Below, one piece after another: positions 23,663-31,419 of a stretch of DNA of 53,721 nt. Numbering within the stretch: the stretch's first letter is position 1; each line of letters starts with the position of its first letter. A program made the position numbers and the translations under genes. The stretch is from NCBI GenBank assembly GCA_964459635.1, contig CAYWMQ010000004.1, positions 1-53,721 of the forward strand, in the 5' to 3' direction. The stretch comes from CAYWMQ01 sp964459635. GTDB taxonomy: Bacteria > Patescibacteriota > Minisyncoccia > Phycocordibacterales > UBA12088. A model generated the notes under the pieces. The model had not been told where the DNA came from and did not search any database. It saw only the letters and a list, made by a program, of their open reading frames with translations.

Positions 23663-26329
23663 TTACCATTCCTCATCCGCCGCCTTTACACCGCCGGGCA
23701 TCGCGCTAAAGCTCGACTTCTCAATAGAGAGGAACGACGTCTTCTTGTCGTCAAAGTAAAGCTCCACGGATCCGGTAGGGCCGTTGCGGTGCTTTTCCAC
23801 GAGTATCTCGGCAATGTTCGGCCTATCGCTCGTCTCGTTCATTTTATCCTCGCGGTGAATGAACATGACCACGTCTGCGTCCTGCTCGATGCTGTTATGG
23901 ACCAGTATATCGTTGGCAACAAAGTTGTGTACATCAGGCACGGTGGCATCGTACACATCCTCGACACCCAACTTGTCTATTGCGACTATTTTGTCCCATA
24001 GCACATCAGAGGTGGCGAGCGACAAACATGCGTCTGAGTCCAACAGTGCAGCCATTGCTTGCATGCGCGATCGGCCGATGCTGGTGCTTAGGAGTGCGCT
24101 CCCGTTATAGGAGTGTCCCAGCTTTCTTTGTACATCACGCCAACTCATGTGCGCTTCAGCTTTTGCCGGCTCAATCACCAAGCGCCAAGCCTCACGGGGA
24201 ATCGTGTCAACGTTGGTATTGGGTGTGATCTCTGAAAGTGCGGCAAGCATTGGTTCTATACATGCCACACGGCTGTCCGCCGTTCCTATCTGCTCCAGAA
24301 ACGCACGCTGATGAGGCGTACCGACAACTGTGACATGATACATGGGCCGGTACCCCTTTGCGGATTTCTGCACACGCAACGTTCCTTGTATACCGAGTCG
24401 CAGGAGTAAGTGTTGAACGCCTTGGGCAAGTTTTTCGCTGGACGATGCGTAGTATATGGCTGCAGCAGGCTTACGCCCCGCACTTCGCTTCCAGGACATA
24501 TTGCCATCCGTGGACCACAGATGGCGGAGAAAAAGTGCTATCTGCGCCTGACCACACTCCATCACGGCTTCCGGTATGCGTTTTTCGTACGAGCGCACAC
24601 GCTCGATCCCCAGCCGCTCAAACCAAGCGGTAATCGGATGTACCTTGCCATGCGCAAGTTTATGCGGAGAGGGAAGGTACAAGTGGTACCAATTGCGTTG
24701 CGCCACGAGCCTGCCGGTGATGCCAAAGAGCGTATGGGCGGTCTCCCGCACGTGCTCAATATTAGCCATGTCGGCGCTTGTGTAGTGGTAGGGCTGCTTG
24801 GGAAGGATACACCCATCCCCCAGCAAATGCGCTAAGAGAATAAGTTCCTCGTTCGTAAGGCTACTACTTGCCGGATTCACCGTAAGCGCCCGCGGCACTG
24901 CAATATGATCACCTGCCACTAGTGTGTCCAGGCGCTTCCATCCTGATAGCGTGAGAAATTTGTGGTTTGCGGATGCTTTTATCGATCTACCGCTTCGAGT
25001 GCTGAGCCGAAAGACCTCCTTTTTCCCTGAATAAAACACACGCGTGACTGCATGTGCTGCTATTTTGTGCGTATGATCAACTCCCGCTATCTGTAGCTCT
25101 CCTACGTTTGCTCGTTCGGCAAGTTCACGTATTGTGTGGCGCGAACCATCGCGCGCATCCATGAGAAGTGTGTCGCCGGTGAGACAGCCCGAATCTCTCA
25201 AGTCCGACAAGCGCGGCTTGCCTCTGCGCTGCTCCACGGCGCGCGATAGCTGAGACAGCGCGATGACGGGTACGTCGAGCTCGCGTGCAAGGGTCTTCAG
25301 TGAGCGCGATATCTCGGTGGTTTGCTGCACGAGGTTGTCCGTGGCGCGGCTGTGTGTGGGTGCCATCATTTGAAGGTAGTCCACAATGACGAGGCCGAGA
25401 TTGTGTTCGCGCTTTAGTCGGCGGGCCACGGAGCGCATCGCAAGAATGTTGTTGGCCGGTTTATCGTCGACAAAGATCGGTGCCTGGCTTAAGCGGTCGA
25501 TGGCGTCGCGTACGCGTGAAAAATCTTCATCCGTGGAGAGTTTACCGGTGCGCAGCTTCCACGCGTCCACACGTGCTTCCGCTGCGAGCATACGGTCCAC
25601 AAGCTGCTGTGCGCTCATTTCGAGCGAAAAGATGCCGACGGTCACGCCTTGCTGTATCGCTGTTTGACGCGCTATGTCGAGCGCGAGCGAGGTCTTGCCC
25701 ATGGAGGGTCGCGCAGCGAGAATAATAAGGTCACTCCGCTGGAAACCTGCGAGCAGGTTGTCGAGCTCCTTGTACCCGGTCGGTACGCCCCTGAGCTCGT
25801 CGGATGTTTTGTGCAATCTGTCTATGCGCTCCCACGCCTCACCGAGCGATTCTTGCATCGAGACAAACTTATGCAGGGAGGGCGCATTGGTTATCTCATA
25901 CAGCCGCTTCTCCGCTTCGTCGAGCACGTGCTCCATGTCGTTCGCCTCGTCATACCCGAGCTCCGCAATGTACTCTGCCGCATTGATGAGGTTGCGCAAG
26001 GTGCTCGCCTTGGCGACGAGATTGGCGTAGTGGAGCGCATTGGCGGTGGCAGGCGTACTGTTCACGAGCTCCGTAAGGTACGTGGCGCCACCCACGCGCT
26101 CCAGGTCCTTAGTAGAGGACAGGCGGGCGGACACGGTGAGGGCGTCTATAGGCTCGCTCTTTGTGAAGAGGTCCATCATCGCGCGGTACAACACGCGGTG
26201 CTTTTCTACGTAGAAGCTATCGGCGGAGATGTTGTCGGACACGTCGTACAGGCAGTCTGGCTTCAGCATGATAGCTCCGAGGAGAGCCTTTTCGGCGTCC
26301 AGAGCCTGTGGTGGAATGCGCGTCTGCAT
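23663..26329 (-). CDS. dnaB: replicative DNA helicase DnaB with intein
   Basis: The reading frame encodes 888 residues from the ATG at 26329, of which 431 are an intein. The spliced product is 457 residues, the normal DnaB length. The N-terminal domain (PPQALDAEKALLGAIML) and linker are intact. The RecA-like domain has Walker A ARPSMGKT (about residues 206-213) and Walker B IVDYLQMM. DnaB unwinds DNA at the replication fork as a hexamer. The intein interrupts LRDSG/SIEQDADVV, the same site as in the Synechocystis DnaB intein. The open frame extends to 26407, but the upstream part is proline/basic-rich and implausible; a TTACAAT box lies 15 nt before 26329. Confidence 0.96.
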   Translation of the reverse strand: MQTRIPPQALDAEKALLGAIMLKPDCLYDVSDNISADSFYVEKHRVLYRAMMDLFTKSEPIDALTVSARLSSTKDLERVGGATYLTELVNSTPATANALHYANLVAKASTLRNLINAAEYIAELGYDEANDMEHVLDEAEKRLYEITNAPSLHKFVSMQESLGEAWERIDRLHKTSDELRGVPTGYKELDNLLAGFQRSDLIILAARPSMGKTSLALDIARQTAIQQGVTVGIFSLEMSAQQLVDRMLAAEARVDAWKLRTGKLSTDEDFSRVRDAIDRLSQAPIFVDDKPANNILAMRSVARRLKREHNLGLVIVDYLQMMAPTHSRATDNLVQQTTEISRSLKTLARELDVPVIALSQLSRAVEQRRGKPRLSDLRDSGCLTGDTLLMDARDGSRHTIRELAERANVGELQIAGVDHTHKIAAHAVTRVFYSGKKEVFRLSTRSGRSIKASANHKFLTLSGWKRLDTLVAGDHIAVPRALTVNPASSSLTNEELILLAHLLGDGCILPKQPYHYTSADMANIEHVRETAHTLFGITGRLVAQRNWYHLYLPSPHKLAHGKVHPITAWFERLGIERVRSYEKRIPEAVMECGQAQIALFLRHLWSTDGNMSWKRSAGRKPAAAIYYASSSEKLAQGVQHLLLRLGIQGTLRVQKSAKGYRPMYHVTVVGTPHQRAFLEQIGTADSRVACIEPMLAALSEITPNTNVDTIPREAWRLVIEPAKAEAHMSWRDVQRKLGHSYNGSALLSTSIGRSRMQAMAALLDSDACLSLATSDVLWDKIVAIDKLGVEDVYDATVPDVHNFVANDILVHNSIEQDADVVMFIHREDKMNETSDRPNIAEILVEKHRNGPTGSVELYFDDKKTSFLSIEKSSFSAMPGGVKAADEEW
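23894..25186 (-). other. DnaB intein with LAGLIDADG homing endonuclease
   Basis: A 431-residue intein in frame within dnaB. It begins with Cys (CLTGDTLLMDARDG), has the block B SANHKFLT, and ends VYDATVPDVHNFVAND followed by ILVHN, with Ser as the +1 residue. These are all residues needed for class 1 splicing. The centre holds two LAGLIDADG-like helices (LLAHLLGDGCI and FLRHLWSTDGN) of a homing endonuclease, so it may still be mobile. Confidence 0.93.
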
Positions 26330-26405
26330 GGTGGTGCGGGAGCATATTGTAACATCGTCCGGCCCGGCACGCTTGTGCTTGGGGTGGGGGATAGGAGGGG
26401 GATAC

Positions 26406-26535
26406 AATGCAAAAGTTAGAAGTCAAAAGGCAAAAATTCAAGTCAAAAGTCACAAGGTACGGGCACAAACGCTCTGGCGGTACTTTTTGCTTTTAACTTG
26501 TACTTTTGCCTTTTAAATTTTTACTTTTGCATTTT
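26406..26535. repeat. intergenic purine/pyrimidine palindrome C
   Basis: The left arm (26407-26452, AAAGTTAGAAGTCAAAAGG type) and right arm (26482-26535, TTTTAACTTGTACTTTTGCC type) are mirrored. It lies between divergent dnaB and the delta-prime-like gene. GGTAC (26455-26459) in the centre is mirrored by GTACC read on the other strand at 26480-26484. Confidence 0.65.
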
Positions 26536-26572
26536 GCTTGGCTGCTCAGTTGATTGCAGCCAGCCATCAATC

Positions 26573-26601
26573 TTTCGCCATGTATAAATCACCAGTATAA
26601 T
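26573..26601 (+). promoter_or_regulatory. promoter, leaderless start
   Basis: TTTCGC (26573-26578), a 17-nt spacer and TATAAT (26596-26601), which ends 6 nt before the ATG at 26608. Confidence 0.7.
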
Positions 26602-26607
26602 CGCGGT

Positions 26608-27411
26608 ATGGAACACCACGCGCGGCTATATGAGGGAGACGTAGAGCTATGTATCACAGANNNNNNNNNNNNNNNNNNNNNNNNNNNNNNNNNNNNNNNN
26701 NNNNNNNNNNNNNNNNNNNNNNNNNNNNNNNNNNNNNNNNNNNNNNNNNNNNNNNNNNNNCACCACGCGCGGCTATATGAGGGAGACGTAGAGCTATGTA
26801 TCACAGAGGCGCAGGCGTGGGGCACTGGCCTTGGCCGAGATGCCGCGGGTACTGCGGAGGTACAGGTCTTTCGTAGCGAGCATCTCTCCATTGATGAGGT
26901 GCGCACACTTAAGGAACGTGCGGCCCAAAAACCGTACGGCTCGTCACAGACCTTCGTCGTCGCGGCGGGACGCATCATGCCGGAAGCCCAAAACGCACTT
27001 CTCAAGCTCCTTGAGGAGCCACCGGAAGGGACGTACGTTGCACTCGTGGTGCCATCCGCCGAGTTTCTCCTTCCAACGGTGCGCAGCAGGCTTATGTACG
27101 CAGGGCGGCATACCGCAGTGCAGCACGACACAACGGCGCGGGCATTCATGGCGTCTGCAAGAGCGGAGCGCATCGCGATGCTGAGCAAAATGAGCTTTCT
27201 CGAAGATAAGGATCGCACTGCTGCTGCGCGCTTCCTGGATGAGTTGGAAGCGTACCTGTATGGATCCGGCGATGCCGAGACACTTCGCGAACATGCCCGT
27301 GCTCTGCGAGAAGTGCAGTTCGTGCGTACGTACGTCTACGACAAAGGCTCGTCACTCAAACTGCTTTTTGAACACTTGGCGGTCGTGCTTCCTCCGGCCG
27401 TGTCGGTTTAA
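26608..27411 (+). CDS. holB: DNA polymerase III delta-prime-like clamp-loader subunit (contains assembly gap)
   Basis: The gene runs through 100 N. If the two identical 47-bp sequences around the N run are collapsed, 147 nt drop out, the frame stays open and the protein is 218 residues. It keeps the clamp-loader signature NALLKLLEEPPEGTY followed by PTVRSRL, typical of delta-prime and DnaX proteins, but the N-terminal Walker A of AAA+ domains is absent. Delta-prime is naturally the non-ATPase stator of the clamp loader. The C-terminal collar region (about 150-218) is short. TATAAT 6 nt upstream fixes the start. If the gap were real the size would be unknown. Confidence 0.75.
   Translation: MEHHARLYEGDVELCITXXXXXXXXXXXXXXXXXXXXXXXXXXXXXXXXXXHHARLYEGDVELCITEAQAWGTGLGRDAAGTAEVQVFRSEHLSIDEVRTLKERAAQKPYGSSQTFVVAAGRIMPEAQNALLKLLEEPPEGTYVALVVPSAEFLLPTVRSRLMYAGRHTAVQHDTTARAFMASARAERIAMLSKMSFLEDKDRTAAARFLDELEAYLYGSGDAETLREHARALREVQFVRTYVYDKGSSLKLLFEHLAVVLPPAVSV
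26614..26660. repeat. 47-bp direct repeat flanking the N run (left copy)
   Basis: Identical to 26761-26807. The two copies directly abut the 100 N on either side, as expected when two overlapping contig ends were scaffolded without merging. Confidence 0.95.
26661..26760. other. 100-N scaffold gap, probably false
   Basis: Exactly 100 N, the usual placeholder size. Because the 47 bp before and after are identical, the true gap is most likely negative (a 47-bp overlap). Confidence 0.9.
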
Positions 27412-27418
27412 AGACGCG

Positions 27419-27446
27419 TTGTAATACGCCTGTGTTTTGGTACAAT
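27419..27446 (+). promoter_or_regulatory. possible frr promoter with leader
   Basis: TTGTAA (27419-27424), a 16-nt spacer and TACAAT (27441-27446), 134 nt before frr. The leader contains GATAACGTATTATC (a small palindrome) and ends in pyrimidine-rich CCACTATCCACTA words just before the ATG. Confidence 0.5.
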
Positions 27447-27580
27447 ACATACATGATGTGTTGATATGATAATGGGGTGCTTGGATACGAAGTGTTAAAT
27501 GTCGTTCGCATTTCGATAACGTATTATCCCAATAATCATCTTGCCACTATCCACTATCCACTACTCACTCCTCACTGCGT

Positions 27581-28129
27581 ATGTACTCCTTCACCGAACT
27601 CAAACAATCTATCCAGGGTGCCGTCCAACACTGCAAGGGCGAGCTTGCGGGTATACGCTCAGGTCGAGCCGCACCGGCACTCTTGGACGCTGTCCGCGTA
27701 GAGTCGTATGGTGCGCAGGTGCCACTCAATCAGGTGGCGAATGTCACTGTGGAAGACGCACGCACCATACGCATTTCTCCTTGGGATCACGGCACTGTGA
27801 AAGCGATCGAAAAGGCTGTGACTGACGCAAACCTCGGCGTGTCGGTCGGCTCGGACGAGCGTGGGGTGCGCGTGACGTTCCCGGAGCTCACAAGTGAACG
27901 CAGGGAACAGCTCATCAAGCTCACACGTGCCAAGCTCGAAGAGGCGCGTGTCATGGTGCGGCAGCACCGCGACAAGACATGGACGGACATCCAGAAAAAG
28001 CAGAAGGACGGCGAGCTTTCCGAAGATGAAAAATTCCGTGCCAAAGAGGAAATGGAAAAGATAGTGTCAGAGGGCAACAGAGAGCTTGAGGCACTCGCGG
28101 AAAAGAAAGAGGAAGAATTGAGGGCGTAG
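27581..28129 (+). CDS. frr: ribosome recycling factor
   Basis: A protein of 182 residues, close to the usual 185. It splits post-termination ribosomes with EF-G. The N-terminal helix contains LAGIRSGRAAPALLDAV, the beta domain QVPLNQVANVTVEDARTI and the C-terminal helices the typical RREQLIKLTRAKLEEARVMVRQHRD and DIQKKQKDGELSEDEKF segments (each split here over the bundle). All three helices of the bundle and the tip domain are complete. No ribosome site is seen; the ATG is preceded by a pyrimidine-rich word. Confidence 0.97.
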   Translation: MYSFTELKQSIQGAVQHCKGELAGIRSGRAAPALLDAVRVESYGAQVPLNQVANVTVEDARTIRISPWDHGTVKAIEKAVTDANLGVSVGSDERGVRVTFPELTSERREQLIKLTRAKLEEARVMVRQHRDKTWTDIQKKQKDGELSEDEKFRAKEEMEKIVSEGNRELEALAEKKEEELRA

Positions 28130-28187
28130 GTCACGCGCGGGTAAGCCTTTGCCGTGCATGTGTGCCCATCTGTTCGCCAAGCTTCTA

Positions 28188-28358
28188 TTGAAGGCAAAAT
28201 TCAAAAGGTAAAATGCAAAAGTGCAAGGCAAAAGTAAAAAGTGCGGACCCTCGTGAATAGCGCATGGAATTTGCTGCTCGTCCATGTACACATCGCAGGG
28301 TCAGTTTTGCATTTTGAATTGCACTTTTAACTTCTAACTTTTGCCTTTTGACTTCCCC
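28188..28358. repeat. intergenic purine/pyrimidine palindrome D
   Basis: The left arm (28188-28242, AAAATGCAAAAGTGCAAGGC type) follows frr, and the right arm (28306-28358, ACTTTTAACTTCTAACTTTTG type) runs up to the start of the RseP-like gene. About 60 nt of unique sequence lie between, with GGACCCT (28246-28252) mirrored by AGGGTC (28299-28304). Confidence 0.7.
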
Positions 28359-28364
28359 TCATCC

Positions 28365-29468
28365 ATGTCCATCCTTCTCTTCATCCTCGTCCTCTTTATC
28401 CTCGTCCTCGTACACGAGCTGGGGCATTTTGCGGTGGCGAAGTGGTTTGGCATCAAGGTGGAGGAATTCGGCATCGGCTTTCCGCCCAAGCTCTTCGGTA
28501 AGCGCTATGGCGAGACGGAGTACACGCTGAACGCCCTTCCCATAGGCGGCTTTGTCAAGATATACGGCGAGGACCCGACGCAGGAGCACATAGACGGGCC
28601 TGACAGCGCACGCAGCTTCGTGCATAAGCCCAAGCTCGTACAAGCGGCGGTACTTGTGGCGGGTGTTTTTATGAACGTAGTGCTTGCGTGGCTTCTCTTT
28701 ACGGGCGGCTTTCTGCTTGGCATGCCTACGGCGGTGGATGAAAGCGAGCGAAGCAAGGTGGAGAACCCGCGTGTGCTTATCACGGGCGTATTGCCCGGCA
28801 GTCCCGCGGATGGGGTGCTCAAAGCGAGTGATGAGATACGCGTGGTCTCAAACGGCGAAAAGGTCCTTGAGGGCGAGTCATTGACCCCAAGCGCGGTGGT
28901 GGCGCTTGTGGGAGAAAGCCGAGACCAAGAGCTTACCTTTACGGTGGTGCGGCGCGACGAGGTGGTGGATGTGACGGTGCGACCGGAGAGGGGCACCATT
29001 CCCGATGAGCCTGAAAAAGTCGCTGCCGGTTTTGTGCTTTCACTTGCGGGCACCTTGCGGCTTCCTTTCATGGAAGCGGTGGAGCAGGGCACACGTCAGA
29101 CATTCGGCATGCTCCGCGACGTTGCCATTGGGCTGGGTACCTTTTTGGCACAAGCTGTGACGGGTCGGGCAGAGCTTTCGCAGGTATCCGGCCCTGTGGG
29201 CATCGCGGGGCTCGTGGGTGATGCCGCATCGCTGGGCTTTGCGTGGCTTGTCACGTTCACGGCCTTTATTTCGCTCAATCTTGCGGTACTCAACCTACTT
29301 CCTTTTCCCGCGCTCGACGGCGGGCGGCTCCTGTTCGTCATTATAGAAAGCGTGACCCGGCGTCCCATCCCGCCGCGCATAGCCAACAGGCTCAATCAGA
29401 TCGGCTTCCTGCTTCTTCTCCTTCTCATGCTTGTGGTTACTGCGCACGATGTGGTGAAGTTGTTGTAA
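28365..29468 (+). CDS. rseP: site-2 metalloprotease, RseP/M50 family
   Basis: A protein of 367 residues. It cleaves membrane proteins within the membrane. The zinc motif HELGH is in the first helix (about residues 18-22). Further motifs: ALPIGGFVKIYGED after it, a single PDZ domain (about 125-215, with GVLPGSPADGVLKASDEI), and NLLPFPALDGGRL (third zinc-ligand motif, with the D of LDG) in the penultimate helix. Four membrane helices are expected. The start at 28365 follows the T-rich arm of palindrome D; the 28341 start would be inside that arm. It lies between frr and the terminator at 29475. Confidence 0.94.
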   Translation: MSILLFILVLFILVLVHELGHFAVAKWFGIKVEEFGIGFPPKLFGKRYGETEYTLNALPIGGFVKIYGEDPTQEHIDGPDSARSFVHKPKLVQAAVLVAGVFMNVVLAWLLFTGGFLLGMPTAVDESERSKVENPRVLITGVLPGSPADGVLKASDEIRVVSNGEKVLEGESLTPSAVVALVGESRDQELTFTVVRRDEVVDVTVRPERGTIPDEPEKVAAGFVLSLAGTLRLPFMEAVEQGTRQTFGMLRDVAIGLGTFLAQAVTGRAELSQVSGPVGIAGLVGDAASLGFAWLVTFTAFISLNLAVLNLLPFPALDGGRLLFVIIESVTRRPIPPRIANRLNQIGFLLLLLLMLVVTAHDVVKLL

Positions 29469-29474
29469 AGAGAG

Positions 29475-29500
29475 GAGCGTCAGTTGTGGCTGACGCTCCG
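29475..29500. terminator. hairpin terminator between convergent genes
   Basis: GGAGCGTCAG (29475-29484) and CTGACGCTCC (29491-29500) form a perfect 10-bp stem around TTGTGG. On the minus strand it is followed by TCTCTTT. Confidence 0.75.
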
Positions 29501-29607
29501 ATACCGCTTGACGGGCTTTATAGCACTTCGTCAGGACGCTTATACGTTCCCTGGACTGCAAAAAGCGCAGCCACTAAATCCTCCACACTGGCGTGGGACG
29601 CCTGTAC

Positions 29608-29886
29608 CTATCCGCACTCTCCCTCAGGATTGTGACGCGCGTGCACGAGAAGTTGTTCAAGCTGATCTTTAAAGCACTCGAAAGCTTTCGTGGTGTGAGC
29701 TGTCCATCCAGACGCCCGGGGCTTCTTTTCAAGCAGTCTGCGCATCGCGTATCCTTCAGCCTCCTCAGGACTGTTCGATACCGTCCACGACCAATCAACT
29801 TCCATATCGTTTTGATACGTGGCCAGAATGCTGCTGCTGCGCGGCGTGCATTGCGTGGCGCAGCTTATAACAACGTAAGGTCGCAC
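29608..29886 (-). CDS. small orphan protein
   Basis: A protein of 92 residues starting at a GTG, 8 nt after GAGGAG on the minus strand. It is mixed alpha/beta in appearance, with an initial hydrophobic strand (YVVISCAT) and a C-terminal amphipathic helix (about 60-83, TTKAFECFKDQLEQLLVHA). No membrane segment or recognised family. The middle (DMEVDWSWTVSNSPEEAEGYAM) resembles small proteins that modify or bind nucleotides, but this is not enough for a call. The bidirectional hairpin at 29475 is about 110 nt beyond its stop. Confidence 0.6.
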   Translation of the reverse strand: MRPYVVISCATQCTPRSSSILATYQNDMEVDWSWTVSNSPEEAEGYAMRRLLEKKPRASGWTAHTTKAFECFKDQLEQLLVHARHNPEGECG

Positions 29887-30000
29887 GTCTCATACTCCTC
29901 TAGAAAGCGTTCCAGCAATATTCTACTGCCGACACCACATTAACATATTATGTACGATAAGTCTAGGTTGTTCATAAGCGCATCTGGACGTAATTTTTGA

Positions 30001-30006
30001 TAGAAT
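30001..30006 (+). promoter_or_regulatory. -10 box, leaderless start
   Basis: TAGAAT ends 8 nt before the proS ATG at 30015. No clear -35 box. Confidence 0.5.
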
Positions 30007-30014
30007 TATCCGCA

Positions 30015-31280
30015 ATGCGCCACTCACAGCTTTTCACGAAGACGCGCCGGGAGGCGCCAAAGGACGAGCTTGCGAAAAACGCCGAGCTCCTGATCCGTGC
30101 AGGTTTTATTCATAAGGAAATGGCGGGGGTATATGCGTACTTGCCACTGGGGCTTCGGGTTCTTGAAAAGATAAAGGACATCGTGCGGGATGAGATGAAC
30201 AAGCTGGGCGCCACCGAGCTCATCATGACGACACTCCAGCGCAAAGAGCTCTGGGAGCAGACCGACCGCTGGGACTCTGAGAAAGTGGACGTGTGGTTCA
30301 AGTCGGAACTCGCGGCCGGAGGCGAGGTGGGCTTCGGCTGGAGCCACGAGGAGCCTATCGGCAATATGCTGCGCGACCACATCGCAAGCTACAAGGACCT
30401 GCCTGTCGTGGTGTACCAGTTTCAGACCAAGCTGCGCAACGAGCTGCGCGCCAAGAGCGGCATCATGCGCGGACGCGAATTTGTCATGAAAGACGCGTAC
30501 TCCTTTGCAGTAGACGAAGCGCAGCACGAAAAAATATATGACGACATGAAGGTTGCGTACCGCCGCGTCTTTGAGCGCGTAGGACTCGGTGAAGACACAT
30601 ACATCACCTTTGCCTCCGGGGGCGCATTCACGCAGTGGAGCCACGAGTTTCAGACCATCTGTGATGCGGGAGAGGATGTATGCTATGTGGCGCATGAAAA
30701 GCATGTGGCGGTAAACGAGGAAGTGGCCAACGACGAGGCGCTTGCAAAGCTTGGAGTTACTCGTGAGGAATTGGTGAAGGTAAAGACTGCTGAGGTCGGA
30801 AACATTTTCAACTTTGGCCGTGAAAAGGCGAAAGGGCTTGACCTTAGCTTTGCGGACACTACAGGCGAGCGCGTCCCGGTGTGGATGGGCTCGTACGGTA
30901 TCGGCGTCACTCGGCTTATGGGGGTGGTGGTGGAAAAGTATGCAGATGGAAAGGGTATCGTGTGGCCACGCTCCATTGCGCCTTTTCAGGTGCATCTCGT
31001 GTCGCTCGGCACGGAGCCGGCAGTCGTGGCTGTAGCGGACGAGCTGTACACCGCACTTACGGCACAGGGTGTGGAGGTGCTGTACGACGATCGCGATGCA
31101 CGCGCCGGCGAGAAATTTGCTGACAGTGACCTCATCGGTATACCGACACGGGTGGTGGTGAGCAAGAAAACCATGGAGTCAAAGATGTACGAACTGGTAG
31201 ACAGAGCGACGGGGGAGGTGCATATGTGTTCGGAGGAAGAAGTTACCAGCCAAATGTCAAAAGTAAAAAATTCAGTGTAA
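30015..31280 (+). CDS. proS: prolyl-tRNA synthetase, short form
   Basis: A protein of 421 residues. Class II synthetase charging tRNA-Pro. Motif 1 (EMAGVYAYLPLGLRVLEKI), motif 2 (RNELRAKSGIMRGREF, then MKDAYSF) and motif 3 (GSYGIGVTRLMGVV) are clear, and the anticodon-binding domain covers about 320-405. The roughly 180-residue INS editing domain of the E. coli type is missing, as in other short bacterial ProRS, so mischarged Ala-tRNA-Pro would not be edited by this protein itself. The C-terminal residues SQMSKVKNSV are encoded by the purine arm of palindrome E. The start at 30015, not 29997, is set by the TAGAAT box. Confidence 0.95.
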   Translation: MRHSQLFTKTRREAPKDELAKNAELLIRAGFIHKEMAGVYAYLPLGLRVLEKIKDIVRDEMNKLGATELIMTTLQRKELWEQTDRWDSEKVDVWFKSELAAGGEVGFGWSHEEPIGNMLRDHIASYKDLPVVVYQFQTKLRNELRAKSGIMRGREFVMKDAYSFAVDEAQHEKIYDDMKVAYRRVFERVGLGEDTYITFASGGAFTQWSHEFQTICDAGEDVCYVAHEKHVAVNEEVANDEALAKLGVTREELVKVKTAEVGNIFNFGREKAKGLDLSFADTTGERVPVWMGSYGIGVTRLMGVVVEKYADGKGIVWPRSIAPFQVHLVSLGTEPAVVAVADELYTALTAQGVEVLYDDRDARAGEKFADSDLIGIPTRVVVSKKTMESKMYELVDRATGEVHMCSEEEVTSQMSKVKNSV

Positions 31281-31418
31281 AAGTTCACCGGTGCAGCAGT
31301 TGCGCTGGTGGCTAGTCCAGGAGACTACGTGCGCGCGCACCAGTACACCTTCGCCTTTTGCATTTTGACTTTTGACTTGAACGTTTGACTTATGACTTTT
31401 GCCTTTTGACTTTTTCAT
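31254..31418. repeat. intergenic purine/pyrimidine palindrome E
   Basis: The left arm (31254-31285, ATGTCAAAAGTAAAAAATTC type) begins inside the end of proS. The right arm (31351-31418, CTTTTGCATTTTGACTTTTG type) ends 1 nt before mreB. CTGGTG (31302-31307) and CACCAG (31339-31344) are mirrored in the centre. Confidence 0.7.
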
Positions 31419-31419
31419 C

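Noticed and set aside
25649..26419. 256-residue open frame antisense to dnaB
   Set aside because: Lies opposite the conserved N-terminal and ATPase domains of DnaB; no start signals.
26761..26807. Tandem duplication inside the delta-prime gene
   Set aside because: The two copies abut a 100-N placeholder exactly, which fits unmerged contig overlap far better than a biological repeat.
29500..29607. A plus-strand continuation after the RseP-like gene
   Set aside because: Only shadow frames are open here, and a strong bidirectional hairpin directly follows the RseP stop.
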